From Neoechinorhynchus agilis (Eukaryota > Acanthocephala), in contig CM121341.1 in assembly GCA_051530055.1 (NCBI GenBank), positions 13,764,001-13,828,000 of the forward strand: a stretch of 64,000 bases of DNA, read 5' to 3'. The notes under the pieces are model-generated. The model saw only the letters and a program-made list of their open reading frames with translations. It did not search any database and was not told the DNA's origin. Numbering within the stretch: the stretch's first letter is position 1; the number at the start of each line of letters is the position of its first letter. A program made the translations under genes and the position numbers. Shown here piece by piece: positions 34,035 to 45,589 of this stretch.

Positions 34035-35040
34035 AAAATGGGTGTGGTGGGGGTACTAGACGTAGAGAGCAAAGTAGTAAAACATGTGTGGGTGTGATGG
34101 GGGTACCTAAGTTGGTAGCCTTGGCTCAGGTGCGCGGGACCGTCGATTTTCGAGGTTGGGCAGAGCCTCTTTTATCAACCTGCTCTGTAGGTTCCTCTCG
34201 GCAATCCTTGTACACGCGTTTTCAAAATCGATTCTGTAGTGTTGTTGATAGCGTGATTAGTTAAAGCTGACGACACGTCACCTCGTCGTAGCGTATAACC
34301 CATCCTCGTTGTGATGATCTGAGCTCGAATGAATTTCTTCTCCAAACCGTCTTTACCGTCACTTTTCGTCGTGCTTTTCGCTCGAGCCAATACCTTCCTT
34401 ATAGCGTATGCCGGGTACTCAAGGTCCTGAAGTTTTACAAAGATGCTCTCAATGTCCTTCCTCATCACATGGGCATTGTTTGCGATTTTTATGGCTCGTT
34501 TGAAGATGTTTCTTGCAGCATTGATTTTGTACTTGGTCACAAATTTTCAGAAAATTGGGCTCGACGAATCTGGTTCCCTACTATCCGTCAGGACCCAAAC
34601 TGAGCGGGATATTGCAAGTGAAACCATCACAGCTTATGGAAAATCGATGCGTCGTATATTCGATACCCTGTAAGGATTGTGACCAGGTCTATGTTGGACA
34701 GACAAAACAGGGAATGCGAAAAAGAGTCAAGCAACATAAGTATCCCCTACGACGAAGTGACGTGTCGTCACCTTTATTCAATCACGCTATCAAAAACGAC
34801 CACAGAATCGATTTTGAAAACGCGTGTACAAGAATGGCCGAGAGGAACCTACAGAGCAGGTTGATAAAAGAGGCTCTGCTCATTGATATGGAGGATACAA
34901 TCTAAAAGAGCAAGCATCCTCTAAGATTTCCGATGAGGAATCTCCATGGGTCTTTTGCGCAGGGGGTGAAATATCACCTCGGGGATTGATGGTCCCGCGC
35001 AATCGAGTTAAGGCTACCAACTAAGGTACCCCACCACATC
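34035..35040. mobile_element. Inverted pair of PLE copies of a second family
   Basis: Plus-strand part (about 34555-34910) encodes a GIY-YIG domain: VVYSIPCKDCDQVYVGQTKQ, GMRKRVKQHKYPLRRSD, then FNHAIKNDHRIDFENA and LIKEALLI. The minus-strand part (34540-34175) encodes a linker helix region (KDIESIFVKLQDLEYPAYAI) running into the same terminal region (RGDVSSALTNHAINN). The outer ends are inverted repeats: AAAAATGGGTGTGGTGGGGG at 34037 and its near-complement ending near 35038. The layout repeats that of the PLE pair at 8.3-10.6 kb: two truncated copies head to head, sharing their 3' ends. Both are broken. Confidence 0.75.
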
Positions 35041-35049
35041 CATTTTTAG

Positions 35050-35250
35050 ATGCTTGAGGAGGAGGCTGAGGCCTTGAAAATTCGCGAGGTTGATTTCAAT
35101 AAAAATCGAGTGTGTTACAATTCGCCATTGGGAATACACATCCACTCGAAGGAACAATTGGATAGAATTTTAAAGAAGACATTCCACAGCAAAGATCTGC
35201 TGTTTAAAAATGATTACTGTTTTATTTTTAAAAGAAAATGCAAATGCTGA
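35050..35250 (+). CDS. Hypothetical short ORF or last exon
   Basis: 66 codons (MLEEEAEALKIREVDFN .. RVCYNSPLGIHIHSKEQL) preceded by TTTTTAG, which could be a splice acceptor. It is hydrophilic, with no family recognised. It lies between a PLE pair and the inverted secreted-gene duplication and may be a stranded exon of a host gene. Confidence 0.25.
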   Translation: MLEEEAEALKIREVDFNKNRVCYNSPLGIHIHSKEQLDRILKKTFHSKDLLFKNDYCFIFKRKCKC

Positions 35251-35500
35251 TTTTACTAAGTGGAAATGAGTTTAGTAGTTTTTAGGATGATGATTACAAC
35301 TTAAAATTGATTCAGTGACTAATCGGAACAGCGAGACCGTACAACAAATGAATCTACCTCGGAAGTTTTTGTTGAATTACTCAATGATAAATATTTTCTT
35401 TTTCTATTGACGATCGGAATGCCATCGTTCAAAAATGCTCTAGAAAAACCGAGTGATTAGATAAAAGGTTGTAGAGAAGTGACTAAATCCGAACCGAAAA

Positions 35501-35854
35501 ATGAAAACCTTTCTCGTCTTTCTTGCTCTTTTCTCCGTGGTGGTTGCTGTCGTCCAGAAACGAGGAGCTTACGAGGCAGCTTCTCCCTCAGAACTCGCAA
35601 CTTACGTCCGTGGGGTGGCGTGGGCAATGACCTCGAGAACTTGTGGAGTAGATATTGCCAATCTTCCACCGACACTTAAGAACGGACAAACTCTTCTTAT
35701 TCAGTTCAAAGTGACCAGTCCAGTCATCGAAGACATGATCTATGAAATAGAAGTAGACGTGGAACCAGCGAGATTTGTTCTCCTAAGTCTGAATTACCTA
35801 AATCCACAGCTTTACAATGTCGTGGATGCGTCTTGTCCTAAAGGATCGCAATGA
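35501..35854 (+). CDS. Small secreted protein A, copy 2
   Basis: Same 117-residue product as 23091-23444 with only a few substitutions (for example EDMI for EDMV and LYNV for LYKV). The signal peptide and both cysteines are kept, so both copies look functional. The duplicated unit (about 35313-35923) includes about 190 bases upstream and 70 downstream, so promoter and 3' UTR were copied too. The poly(A) signal AATAAA lies near 35915, inside the duplicated part. Confidence 0.65.
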   Translation: MKTFLVFLALFSVVVAVVQKRGAYEAASPSELATYVRGVAWAMTSRTCGVDIANLPPTLKNGQTLLIQFKVTSPVIEDMIYEIEVDVEPARFVLLSLNYLNPQLYNVVDASCPKGSQ

Positions 35855-36176
35855 ACAACAAAATGTTTAGGTGACATTAATATCTATAGATCGTAGTTTA
35901 GCATTCAATATTTAATAAACCTATATTTGTCTATGATATTGAGGATTAAATATTTAGATCAGTATACCACCACTGGTGGGGAATACACCACATCAGGATT
36001 TTCTCATAATGCTAAAAAAGAATCATGATACCGAAGATTGTTTAAGTGGCCAATTTTTAGTTATGAAAACTATTAACTTACAGAAGTGGTGCAACAGACA
36101 TTTCTTTATCCGATCTAAGTGTTGCCATGGGAATTCGTGTTAGAAAAATTGCTAGCTAAAATGTTGTGTTATTTCA

Positions 36177-37762
36177 ATGAGCGTTTGTTTAGTGATCATT
36201 GTGCTGTTCACAAGCGTATCGTATCAAACTTCTTCGAATGGGATTTGTGGTAACGCGAGCTTAGCTTTGTCAATAGATTTAGTTAAAAAACTATCGAATA
36301 TATCACAGATGCTGACAACAAAATTAAATCACTACGATGCAATTCAATTTCGTTCTTTAAGTGTTAAAATCAACGATAATCTTAGACTTAAACTAAGTAG
36401 TCAAGTTAAAGAAAGATATAATTTTTTAAGGCAAAAAGGCTATAATTTTCGAATTGTGTGGTACATCCTGAGTTTCGGTTCTCAAAATTTTACAATTCAA
36501 CGTGCGATTGCACATGATCGTAACATTGACCAATATAAATCTTTTGTTTCGTGGATCCATACAAACAAGGAAGGTGAACTCATTGTTTTAAACGTTCAGC
36601 CAAATATTTCTGAGATATACTTTGCCGTTGGTGTAGAACTGCAAGGTACTGGCTTCACTCAACTCATTAAACGCTATTACATAAAAGTATTCCAACATAT
36701 GATAATTGGAATCTGCGGAGGCGGTACTGTATTTCCGGTTCCAGTCGATTCGCTTACTATCGATCTATACTGTGGGATAATATACTGTTATAAAGAAAAT
36801 TACATCTTAGATGATTATTTTGAATCTTCACCAATCGTAGATGGTTATATCTCATCTACGAAAAACTTTGATTTGGACAATTATTATATACCAAGTACAG
36901 TGTTTGCTCCCATTCAGTGCCAGACACATTCAACATTGGCGATAGCTCGAAATAGTGAACTTAAACGTGACGACATTGTGAATTGCTTATTCCACTTCCC
37001 AGAAAAAGTTTACTATAGCAGAGATGTGAAGATGAGAAGCTTTTTGCTTGTTAAATAGGAAGGTAACATAGGGAGTAAATTAAAGGCACAAATTAGATTT
37101 TGCATCGTTATGCCTTTGCATTATTCGATATATTTCGATATTTTCTGAAGAGTGTTTCAGAACAGAATAGTTGAAAAATATATTTCGGTTCACCTTGAAT
37201 GCGATCAGCAGAAGGGCGAAAGCGAAGAACTAATTAAAATTCTGATTTTAAGCAAAAAGTTCCTCAACCCTTAGAAGATCCGAACGTATCTACTAATATA
37301 TCATGTAAACAACGGATCGCTTACAACTCGAACTTTACTCTCAGAAACGATATTCAAAGGTTCGTGGTAGCAGCAGTAGACACTTCGATTGAACTACAGA
37401 GCCCTTGGGTATGTACAGATAATTGCACTTATAATTTCTCGGCGTTATTCTCCAGCTCGAAATCAAAAATTTTGTATGTGGGACCGGAACCTCAATGTAC
37501 ATTTAAAATTCCGAAACTGATAAGCAATAATACTCAGATTGTTGTACAGTGCTTAGCTACAGATGGCATTGTTGAACACACTGCGAATCTTACTATTGAA
37601 GTTTTGGACTTTGTCATAAGGAAACCATCGTCGAAAAAAGTGATTAGCCTGCTATCTTACATATTCTTGGCATTAATCTGTGTAGCAGTCATTGCTTTGA
37701 TTGTGATACTGAACAATTTTCGAAGCCGAGGAATGTGCGGGAAAATAATGTCGAAGAAATAA
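36177..37762 (+). CDS. Uncharacterised single-pass membrane protein, paralogue 2
   Basis: Exon 1 (from 36177) starts with a hydrophobic signal-like segment (MSVCLVIIVLFTSVSYQ) and an ectodomain of about 270 residues with NAS, NIS and NFT sequons. Exon 2 begins at 37275 after CCTTAG with DPNVSTNISCKQ, followed by WVCTDNCTYNFSALF, VQCLATDG, a membrane segment (SYIFLALICVAVIALIVIL) and a short basic tail (RSRGMCGKIMSKK). It aligns along its length with 28223-29610, but the cytoplasmic tails differ: short and basic here, acidic there. The exon 1 donor was not found; 37059-37274 may hold an intron or a small extra exon. Confidence 0.58.
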
Positions 37763-37849
37763 ATACAACAGATTTAATTGAACCACTAAAATAAATACGA
37801 ATTTGATGTAAATTAAATATTGAAGAGCATTTAATGAATGCTTAAGCGA

Positions 37850-40385
37850 AAAAAATTTCAATGGTAAAAAAGAGACATTATATCTCCATTTTCACAAAAA
37901 TATTGAGTTAATCACTACAAAACAAAACGATTGAAAACGAGAGCGTTTCCTCAACGGTTTAGTAAAAATCCTTAAAATGGGAAAAAGAGACTTTATATCT
38001 ACAATTTAACAAAAATATCGAGTGAAACACTAGAAAACGAAAGTAACGAAAAGAAAGTGCTCAGGGGACGACTGAAAACGGGAGCGTTTCCCTAGACGGT
38101 TTAGTAAAAATCCTTCCAATGGGAAAAGAGACTTTACATCTTCATTTTAACAAAAATATCGGCTTAATCACTAGAAAACCAAAGTAAAGAAAAGGAAGTG
38201 CTCAGGGGCGACTGAAAACGAGAGCGTTTCCAGTACGGTTTGGAAAAAATTATTCCAATGGGAAAAAGAGACTTTATATCTTCATTTTCACAAAAATATA
38301 GAGTTAATCACTGTTAAACAGAAGTAAAGAAAAGAAATTGCTCAGGAGACGACTGAAATTGAGAGCGTTTCCTGCAGCGGTTGGTAAAAAACCTTCCAAT
38401 CGGAAAAAGAGACTATATCTTTATTTCAACAAAAATGTCGAGTTAATAACTAGAAAACAAAAGTAAAGAAAAGAAAGTTCTCAGGAAACAACTGGAAACG
38501 AGAGCGTTTCCTGGACGGTTTCGCAAAAAACCTTTCCAATTGGAAAAAGAGGCTTTATAAAAGGAAAGAAAGTGTTCAGGGGACGACCGAAAACAAAAGC
38601 ATTTCCGGGACGCTTTAGCGAAAATCGTTTAAATGGGAAAAAGAGACTTTGTGTTTTTATTTTCACAAAAATATCGAGGTAATCACTAGAAAACCAAAGT
38701 AAAGAAGATACAGTGCACGAAATACTGCAAAAAAGAGAGCGTTTCCTGTAAGATTTAGTAAAAATCCTTCCAATGGGAAAAAGAGACTTTACATCTTCAT
38801 TTTCACAAAAATATCGAGTTAATCAATGGAAAACAGAAGTAAAGAAAAGAAATTGCTCAGGAGAAGACTGAAATTGAGAGCGTTTCCTGCAGGGGTTTGT
38901 AAAAAGCCTTCCAATGGGAAAAAGAGACTTTATATCTTTATTTTCACAAAAATTTCGAGTTAATCACTAGAAAACAAAAGTAAAGAAAGTGCTCAGGGGA
39001 CGACTGAAAACGAGAGCGTTTCCTGGACGGTTTATCAAAAATCGTTTCAATGGGAAAAAGAGACTTTGTGTTTTTATTTTCACAGAAATATCGAGGCAAT
39101 CGCTAGAAAACAGAAGTAAAGAAAAGAAAGTGCTCAAGGGACCACTACAAGAGAGAGCATTTCCTGGACGGTTTAGTAAAAATTATTCCAATGTGAAAAA
39201 GAAACTTTGTATTTTCATTTTCACAAAAATATCGAGGTAATCACTAGAAAACCACAGTAAAGGAAAGGAAGTGCTCAGGAGACGACTGAAAACGAGACCG
39301 TTTCTTGGACGGTGTAGTAAAAATCCTTCGAATGTGAAAAAGAGACTTTATATCTTCATTTTCATAAAAATATCGACTTAATCACCAGAAAAACAAAGTA
39401 GAGAGAAGAAAGTGCCGAGGGAACGACTGAAAACGAGAGCGTTTCGAGGACGGTGTTGTAAAAATCCTTCCAATGGGGAAAAGAGACTATATCTTCATTT
39501 TCAAAAAATATCGAGTTAATCACTAGAAAACCAAAGTAAGGAACAGAGAGTGCGCAGGAGACAACTGAAAACGAGAGCGTTTCCTGGACGTGTAGTAAAA
39601 TGCTTCCAATGCGAAAAGAAACTTTATTTCGTCGTTTTCAAAAAAAATTCCGAGTTAACCACTAGAAAACCAAAGTAAAGAAAAAAGAAAGTGCTGGGGA
39701 CGACTGAAAACGAGAGCGTTTCCTGGAAAGTTTAGTAAAAAGCCTTCCAATGGGAAAAAGACACTTTATTTCGTATTTTTCACAAAAATATCGAGTTAAT
39801 AACTAGAAAACTTAAGTGAAGGAAAGAAGGCGTTCAGCAGGCGACTGAAAACGAGAGCGTTTCCTGGACGGTTTAGTAAAAAGCCTTCCAATGAGAGAAA
39901 GAGACTTTATATCTTCATTTTCACAAATATATCGAGTTGATCACTAGAAAACCGAAGTAAAGAAAAGAAAGTACTCAGGAGACGACTGAAAACGAGAGCA
40001 TTTCCTTCACGGTTTAGTAAAAAACCTTCCAATGGGAAAAAGAGACTTTATATCTTTATTTTCACAAAAATATAAAGTTAATCACTAGAAAACCAAAGTA
40101 AGAAAAAAGAAAGTGGACGGGATACGATCACAAAAAACAGAGCGTGTCCTGGACGGTTTAGTAAAAATCCTTCCAATGGGAAAAAGAGAATTGATATTTT
40201 CTTTTTCACAAAAATATCGAGTCAATCACTAGAAAAAATAAGTAGAGGAAAGAAGGCGTTCAGCAGACGACTTAAAACGAGAGCGTTTCCTGGACGGTTT
40301 AGTAAAAACGCTACTAATGGGAAAAAGAGACTTGATATTTTCATTTTCACAAAAATATCGAGTTTATCACTACACTCACAAGTGA
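37850..40385 (+). repeat. Satellite array, about 140-bp unit, left block
   Basis: The unit contains ATATCGAGTTAATCACTAG, AAGAAAGTGCTCAGG, CGACTGAAAACGAGAGCG, TTTCCTGGACGGTTTAG and TGGGAAAAAGAGACTTTAT. AGACTTT sites at 39061, 39202 and 39343 are 141 apart. About 18 units. The same array continues at 43300 in the same orientation after an R2-like insertion. Confidence 0.93.
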
Positions 40386-43300
40386 AAAAACTTGCAAACA
40401 CAATCTTAAGATCAACTACAAAATAAGCCCGCTCATGCCAACGGAGGCAGATCTCTTCCCTCCGCCCACTTCGCCCTCGATTTCGACTCGCTGTACTGTA
40501 TGCGATCGCGTCATAGGCGTGACGATAAGTGGACTCATTCGAAAACATGGCCCGGTACGATCTCGATGCCCTGGATCTTCCCTTCCACCAGTGTTGGACA
40601 AACCTTTTATCATCGACAGTCTCGAAACTCAAAATGTGATGAAGCGCCTCTTACAATATCTTCCAAAAACGGTCTTGAAGAGGATTCCAAAAGGAGCCAG
40701 GAATAGCTGCTGTGAAACCGACGAATACAAACTATTCACGTTTATTCGCCTTTCCAAAATTGGTTCTGAGTACTAGCCGTGACCCCGAGTCCAGCCTCAC
40801 GACCACCATCAAGCAGCGGATAACCAATTTTGATCGACTTTTTGAGGAGGCTGTGACGAAAAGTTACAATAATCAAACTCTTACCAAGAAACATCCAGAA
40901 GGACCCTTCGGCCGTCCTTATAATTTGAGTAATAGGATTTCTGCCAAATTGGCAGACGCAGATGTCCGTGGAGCGGTCAGGTTACTCAGTTCCACAGCTA
41001 CGTTTGCGGACAACGACCGCTCGACACTGGAGGCGTTGAGAAGTAAGCATCCTTCAGCTTTGCCACCGATTTTGCCCCCGATACCGGAAAAGTCGCGTCA
41101 ATCGACGAGGTGCACGCGGGAGGAACTTAGATGTGCTGTATCCTCGTTCCCCAATGGGTCGGGACATGGACCCGACGGACTTCGACCCCAACACATCAAG
41201 GATATGTTGGGATTTGGAACGGGAGTGATGGGAATGAAGCTCGAAACCGAACTCGTTAATGTGGTCGATGAAATCATTAATGGACCTCTCCCACTTGAAG
41301 CAACGAATTTTCTATTCTCGGCATCTCTTTGCGCCCTTTCCAAATCAAACGGAGATATTCGTCCGATAGCTGTGGGCTGCACTCTAAGATGTTTGGCAGG
41401 GAAGATTTTGTGTAAGCGACTGAGCGAAAGTGTAGGTGGGCAACTCAGACCTTTTCAGTTGGGCTGCTGTACTCCATGTGGAGCAGAAGCGATAGTGCAC
41501 TCCACACGTACCTATATCGACGCCTCTGCCACCCCAACGGTTGTCCTAAAAGTCGATTTTTCGAACGCCTTTAATACAGTCGATCGAACAGCCTTGCTAA
41601 GTACCATTGCTCGAGAATTACCTGAAGCCTATGAATACTTTGTGAAGGCGTATGGTTCTAAGACACCTCTACATTTCAACGAGCACACCATTTGGTCCGA
41701 AACAGGCCTGCAACAAGGCGATCCTCTCGGCCCCATAGGATTTTCCTTAACAACCAATGGAATATCTCGTAAGCTCAAGGCAAGTTTGAACGTCTGGTAC
41801 TTGGATGACGCGACATTGGGCGGTGACCCAAAGACGGTTCTAGAAGACCTGCAATCCCTGCTTGTTTCTGCTGCGGAATTGGGCCTACGTGTCAACCCCG
41901 CGAAGTGTGAACTATTGCCACTAAATATTTCACATTCTCACATGGCGGATATAATGCAGTCCTTCGAATCCGTTGCCCCAGGAATCCGATTAATCAACCG
42001 GTAAAACTTCACTCTTCTCGGCAGTTGCGTCCTGGATGCGAACATAGATCGCGAGATTGAAGAAGAGCTCCCTAAACTGGATCTTTTGTGCTCCCGCGTT
42101 CAAGAATTGAATGCACACGAAGCTCTCTTCTTGGTGAGAAACTGCCTATACATATCGAAGCTTATGTTCAAGATGAGAGCAGCCCCGTACTTCCGACACA
42201 CCAAACGTCTCCTTGACTTAGATGGTTTGATGAAAAAGCATCTTGAGAAGGTAACGAACTGCGCCATCACTGATGAAGCTTGGCAACAAGCTGCCATTCC
42301 GATCAAATACGGAGGTTTAGGCTTACGAAGTGTGGCTGGTTTGGCCCTTCCGGCATTCGTATCCTCGATGCACAAGACGGAGGAATTACAGGGGGAAATT
42401 CTTTTAAACAGAATGCCGAAGCCATGCAAACTATTGAAACAGGGAGTCACATCATGGCTCTCGCAGACCGGTCTGCAACAAGCTCCAATCAACGCGCACG
42501 AACAATCTGCTTGGGATAACCCCTTAATCCTGACGGCTCACAACAAACTAAAAGGCCAGATGGACGAGATGTCTCAAGCTAGACTTGTGGCCAGTTCCTC
42601 GAAGGAGTCAGGCGCATGGTTGAACGTTTTGCCAATTGGTACTTTGGGAACTTTGCTGGACGACGAGACAGTTCGAATAGTCGTCGCTCTACGTTTAGGA
42701 CTTCCAACCTGTGCCCCACACCAGTGCCGATGTGGAATAAAAGTTGACGTGCTCGGGAGACATGGACTCTACTGCAAGAGATCGAGCGGTCGTTTCCCAA
42801 GGCACGCAGAGCTCAACAAGATCATTAGCAGAGCTCTGAACTCGATCCACGTTCCAACCATCCTGGAGCCCAATCACCTCTGTCGCTCGGATGGTAAGCG
42901 TCCCGACGGTATAACCGTTTTCCCTTGGAAAGAAGGGAAGAGTCTAATTTGGGACGCAACATGCGTGGACTCACTCGCCATGTCCAACCGGCAAGATGCT
43001 TTAGCGGAGAGGGGAGGAGCAGCGAGTGCCGTCGAAAGGAGGAAAGTGAAGAAATACAATGAGCTCAAACAAAATTACATTTTCCTTCCTTTCGGCGTGG
43101 AGACACAAGGGGCGCTGGGATCTTCGGCACGAAGCTTTTGTGCCGAACTCGGAAGACGACTTGCAGCAGAAACAGGGGAGCGACGCGAGAGGATTTTCCT
43201 GATACAAAGAATAAGCCTCGCAATCCAACGAGGAAATGCGGTCAGCGTCCGGGGGACGATTTAATCATTTTAAAATAAATTGTAGATTCTTCAAAAAAAA
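40386..43300 (+). mobile_element. Nearly whole R2-like LINE inserted in satellite
   Basis: One element with an N-terminal CCHC-type finger (CTVCDRVIG..RKHGP..CPGS, near 40500), then a large ORF from about 40712: RT blocks GHGPDGLRPQHIKDM, VLKVDFSNAFNTVDR, ETGLQQGDPLGPIGF, VWYLDDATLGG (catalytic YLDD), a thumb region, a C-terminal CCHC knuckle (CRCGIKVDVLGRHGLYCKRS) and a restriction-like endonuclease signature (RPDGITVF..LIWDATC). This order defines the R2-type superclade. Only one in-frame TAA (42002) and one frame change before 40712 interrupt it. The 3' end is A-rich (about 43290-43301). R2-type elements insert at specific sites; this one sits in a 140-bp satellite unit. Confidence 0.85.
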
Positions 43301-43800
43301 ACACAAAGTAAAAAGAAGAAAGTGCTCAAGGGACGACTGAAAGCGAGAGCGTTTCCTGGAAGGTTTAGTAAAAAGCCTACTAATGGGAAAAAGAGACTTT
43401 ATATTTTCATTTTCACAAAAATATCGAGTTAGTCACTAGAAAACCAAGGTAAAGAAAAGAAAGTGCTCAGGAGACGACTGAAAACGTGAGCGTTTCCTGG
43501 ACGGTTTAGTAAAAATTCTTCCAGTGGGAAAAAGAGACTTTATTTCGTGATTTTCACAAAAATATCGAGGTAATCACTAGAAAACCACAGTAAAGAAAAG
43601 AAAGTGCTCAGGAAACGACTGAAAACGTGAGCGTTTCGTGGACGGTGTTGTAAAAATCCTTCCAATGGGAAAAAGAGACTTTATATCTTGATTTTAACAA
43701 AAACATCGAGTTAATCACTAGAAAACAAAAGTAAAGAAAAGAAAGTGCTGAGGATACGACTAAAAAGAGAGCGTTCTCTGGAAGATTTAACAAAAATTTC
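43301..43800 (+). repeat. Satellite array, 140-bp unit, right block
   Basis: About three and a half units, in phase with the left block except for a few bases missing at the insertion point (the GAAAAC after ATCACTA is absent). Confidence 0.9.
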
Positions 43801-44084
43801 TAAGGAGAGAAGCTCCAATTTTGCGGTCGGTGGTGATTACACGTTTTGTGCTTTATTATTGTTAACAAGTGTATTGAACTTGAGAAAAATTGTAAACGTT
43901 CATTTCGATTTAAAATTGGGGGCACGAGGCAAATTTCAACAAAAGCGGATTCTAGTGCTTCTAATCAGCACGATTGAAAAGGACGCGTGGTCGTCCGGTT
44001 CGTTAGTCCTTCGGATCCAATATTCTTCCTGATATTCGTATAAATCAAGGTTGTCCACCTGAACGCATGCTCCTTTTTCACAGA

Positions 44085-45194
44085 ATGGATCATATATCAC
44101 CAGTGCATCAAGGTTTACAGTCTCACATTGAGATTCGAGGGCTAATCGCAAGTAAATTAGCGGGAGCTATAATCGGGCGAGGTGGTTTAAATATAAAAAA
44201 GCTGACTTCTGAGTATAATACACTTATAAGAATTCCCGATTGTGACAGTCCTGAGAGGATATTGCTTGTAAGTGGCGATCGGGAAAATTGTTATCGGACA
44301 ATCGAAGCTATCTTTTGTTTGACGGGTACAGACATTAGTGGCTTAAATGAGTTCCGGATGTTAATTCATCATAGTCAAATTGGTGCCATTATTGGCCGTA
44401 AAGGCACTCGGATTAGGGATCTAAGAACGAGGCATGGCTTGGACATCAAGATTTTCTCGGAGTGTTGTCCGGCTTCTACTGAGCGCATCGTGAGACTCCG
44501 AGGTAGAAGTGAAAATGTTTTGAAGGGCATAAGAGAGGTCTATGAGATATTCGATTTACAAAAAGCTGCTCCCAGAGGTACAATCGTTAACTATGATCCT
44601 CAAAATCAAAATGAGTTTATGTGCCCATATTATGGTGGGATCTCAATTGCTGGAGTTCCCGGTGAGAGCTTTCCAAGAACTCACCGTACGTTGAACAATG
44701 CAATGGACGTTCGTCATCAAATGGAGCTCATGAGGAGACGCGCTTCCGTCATGGCTATCGCCGTGAATACGAACCACTTTTTGTACCAAACGCCGACTTA
44801 CGGTGAGTACATTGATGAGAAATCAAACAATGGGCAACTTTATCACGACTTTAGAAACTCGTGCTCAATTGAAATGCCAAAATTCCCCGAAGTCGTCGCT
44901 TGTTCCAACCAAAATACTGCGTTAAAATGCACTCATCTGACCATCCCAAACTACTTCTTGCCCATCATTTTTGGACCAAATGGACTAACTTTGCAGAACA
45001 TTAAATCCATATCTAAAACCAATATCGGCGTTATTAGTTCGCGAAATATAAACTCGAAAGTGATGCCCGGGTCACCAATAATAGCTGAAACAGACAGCAT
45101 CATCAGTATTGCCGGAAACGACCAGTCGATTTTAAAAGCACGGCACCTTCTGCAGCAAGTGGTGATGGAATCTGGTTTATGGAGGCCAACGTGA
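44085..45194 (+). CDS. HNRNPK: hnRNP K-like protein with three KH domains
   Basis: 370 residues from Met 44085 (MDHISPVHQG), just after TTTTTCACAG, a strong acceptor, so an upstream non-coding exon or trans-splice site is likely. KH1: GAIIGRGGLNIKKL; KH2: IGAIIGRKGTRIRDLR followed by the hnRNP K signature ECCPASTERIV; then NYDPQNQ and YYGG as in hnRNP K; KH3 near the C terminus, where the GxxG loop is GPNG (IIFGPNGLTLQNI). It binds C-rich single-stranded RNA and DNA and shuttles between nucleus and cytoplasm. The coding part has no intron. RGG repeats between KH2 and KH3 are largely missing compared with vertebrates. Confidence 0.88.
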   Translation: MDHISPVHQGLQSHIEIRGLIASKLAGAIIGRGGLNIKKLTSEYNTLIRIPDCDSPERILLVSGDRENCYRTIEAIFCLTGTDISGLNEFRMLIHHSQIGAIIGRKGTRIRDLRTRHGLDIKIFSECCPASTERIVRLRGRSENVLKGIREVYEIFDLQKAAPRGTIVNYDPQNQNEFMCPYYGGISIAGVPGESFPRTHRTLNNAMDVRHQMELMRRRASVMAIAVNTNHFLYQTPTYGEYIDEKSNNGQLYHDFRNSCSIEMPKFPEVVACSNQNTALKCTHLTIPNYFLPIIFGPNGLTLQNIKSISKTNIGVISSRNINSKVMPGSPIIAETDSIISIAGNDQSILKARHLLQQVVMESGLWRPT

Positions 45195-45589
45195 TGTCAG
45201 GTGGACTGATAGAGATCAATCAACCGATTAAACTGATAACTCTTTATTGGCCCATTTAAGATCAATAATACTAGAGAAATATCATCTTTCTGGATTTTAG
45301 AATCGAACTTTTTGTTCAGCTTGTGCCGATTGCAGAATAATCAAATTTTACACTTCATTGCGCTATTGTTAACTTTGCCGACTTCCAATCTGTCGTTCTA
45401 GCAATGCCTTCTGGATAGAGTAAAAGTAGATACTCGTGCCATAATTCGTGCGGATGGCACAATTTTTGGATCCGAAGGACAGTTGAATAGGAACACAAAA
45501 TCATGTAAAGATAATTGTGAGGCAATGTTCAAATATGAACTTTTTTCCCAAAAGGAAACAAAATAGCCCGTTGCACTTCGATTTTTATC
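45195..45589. other. Spacer after hnRNP K
   Basis: 3' UTR and flank; no gene recognised. Confidence 0.35.
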
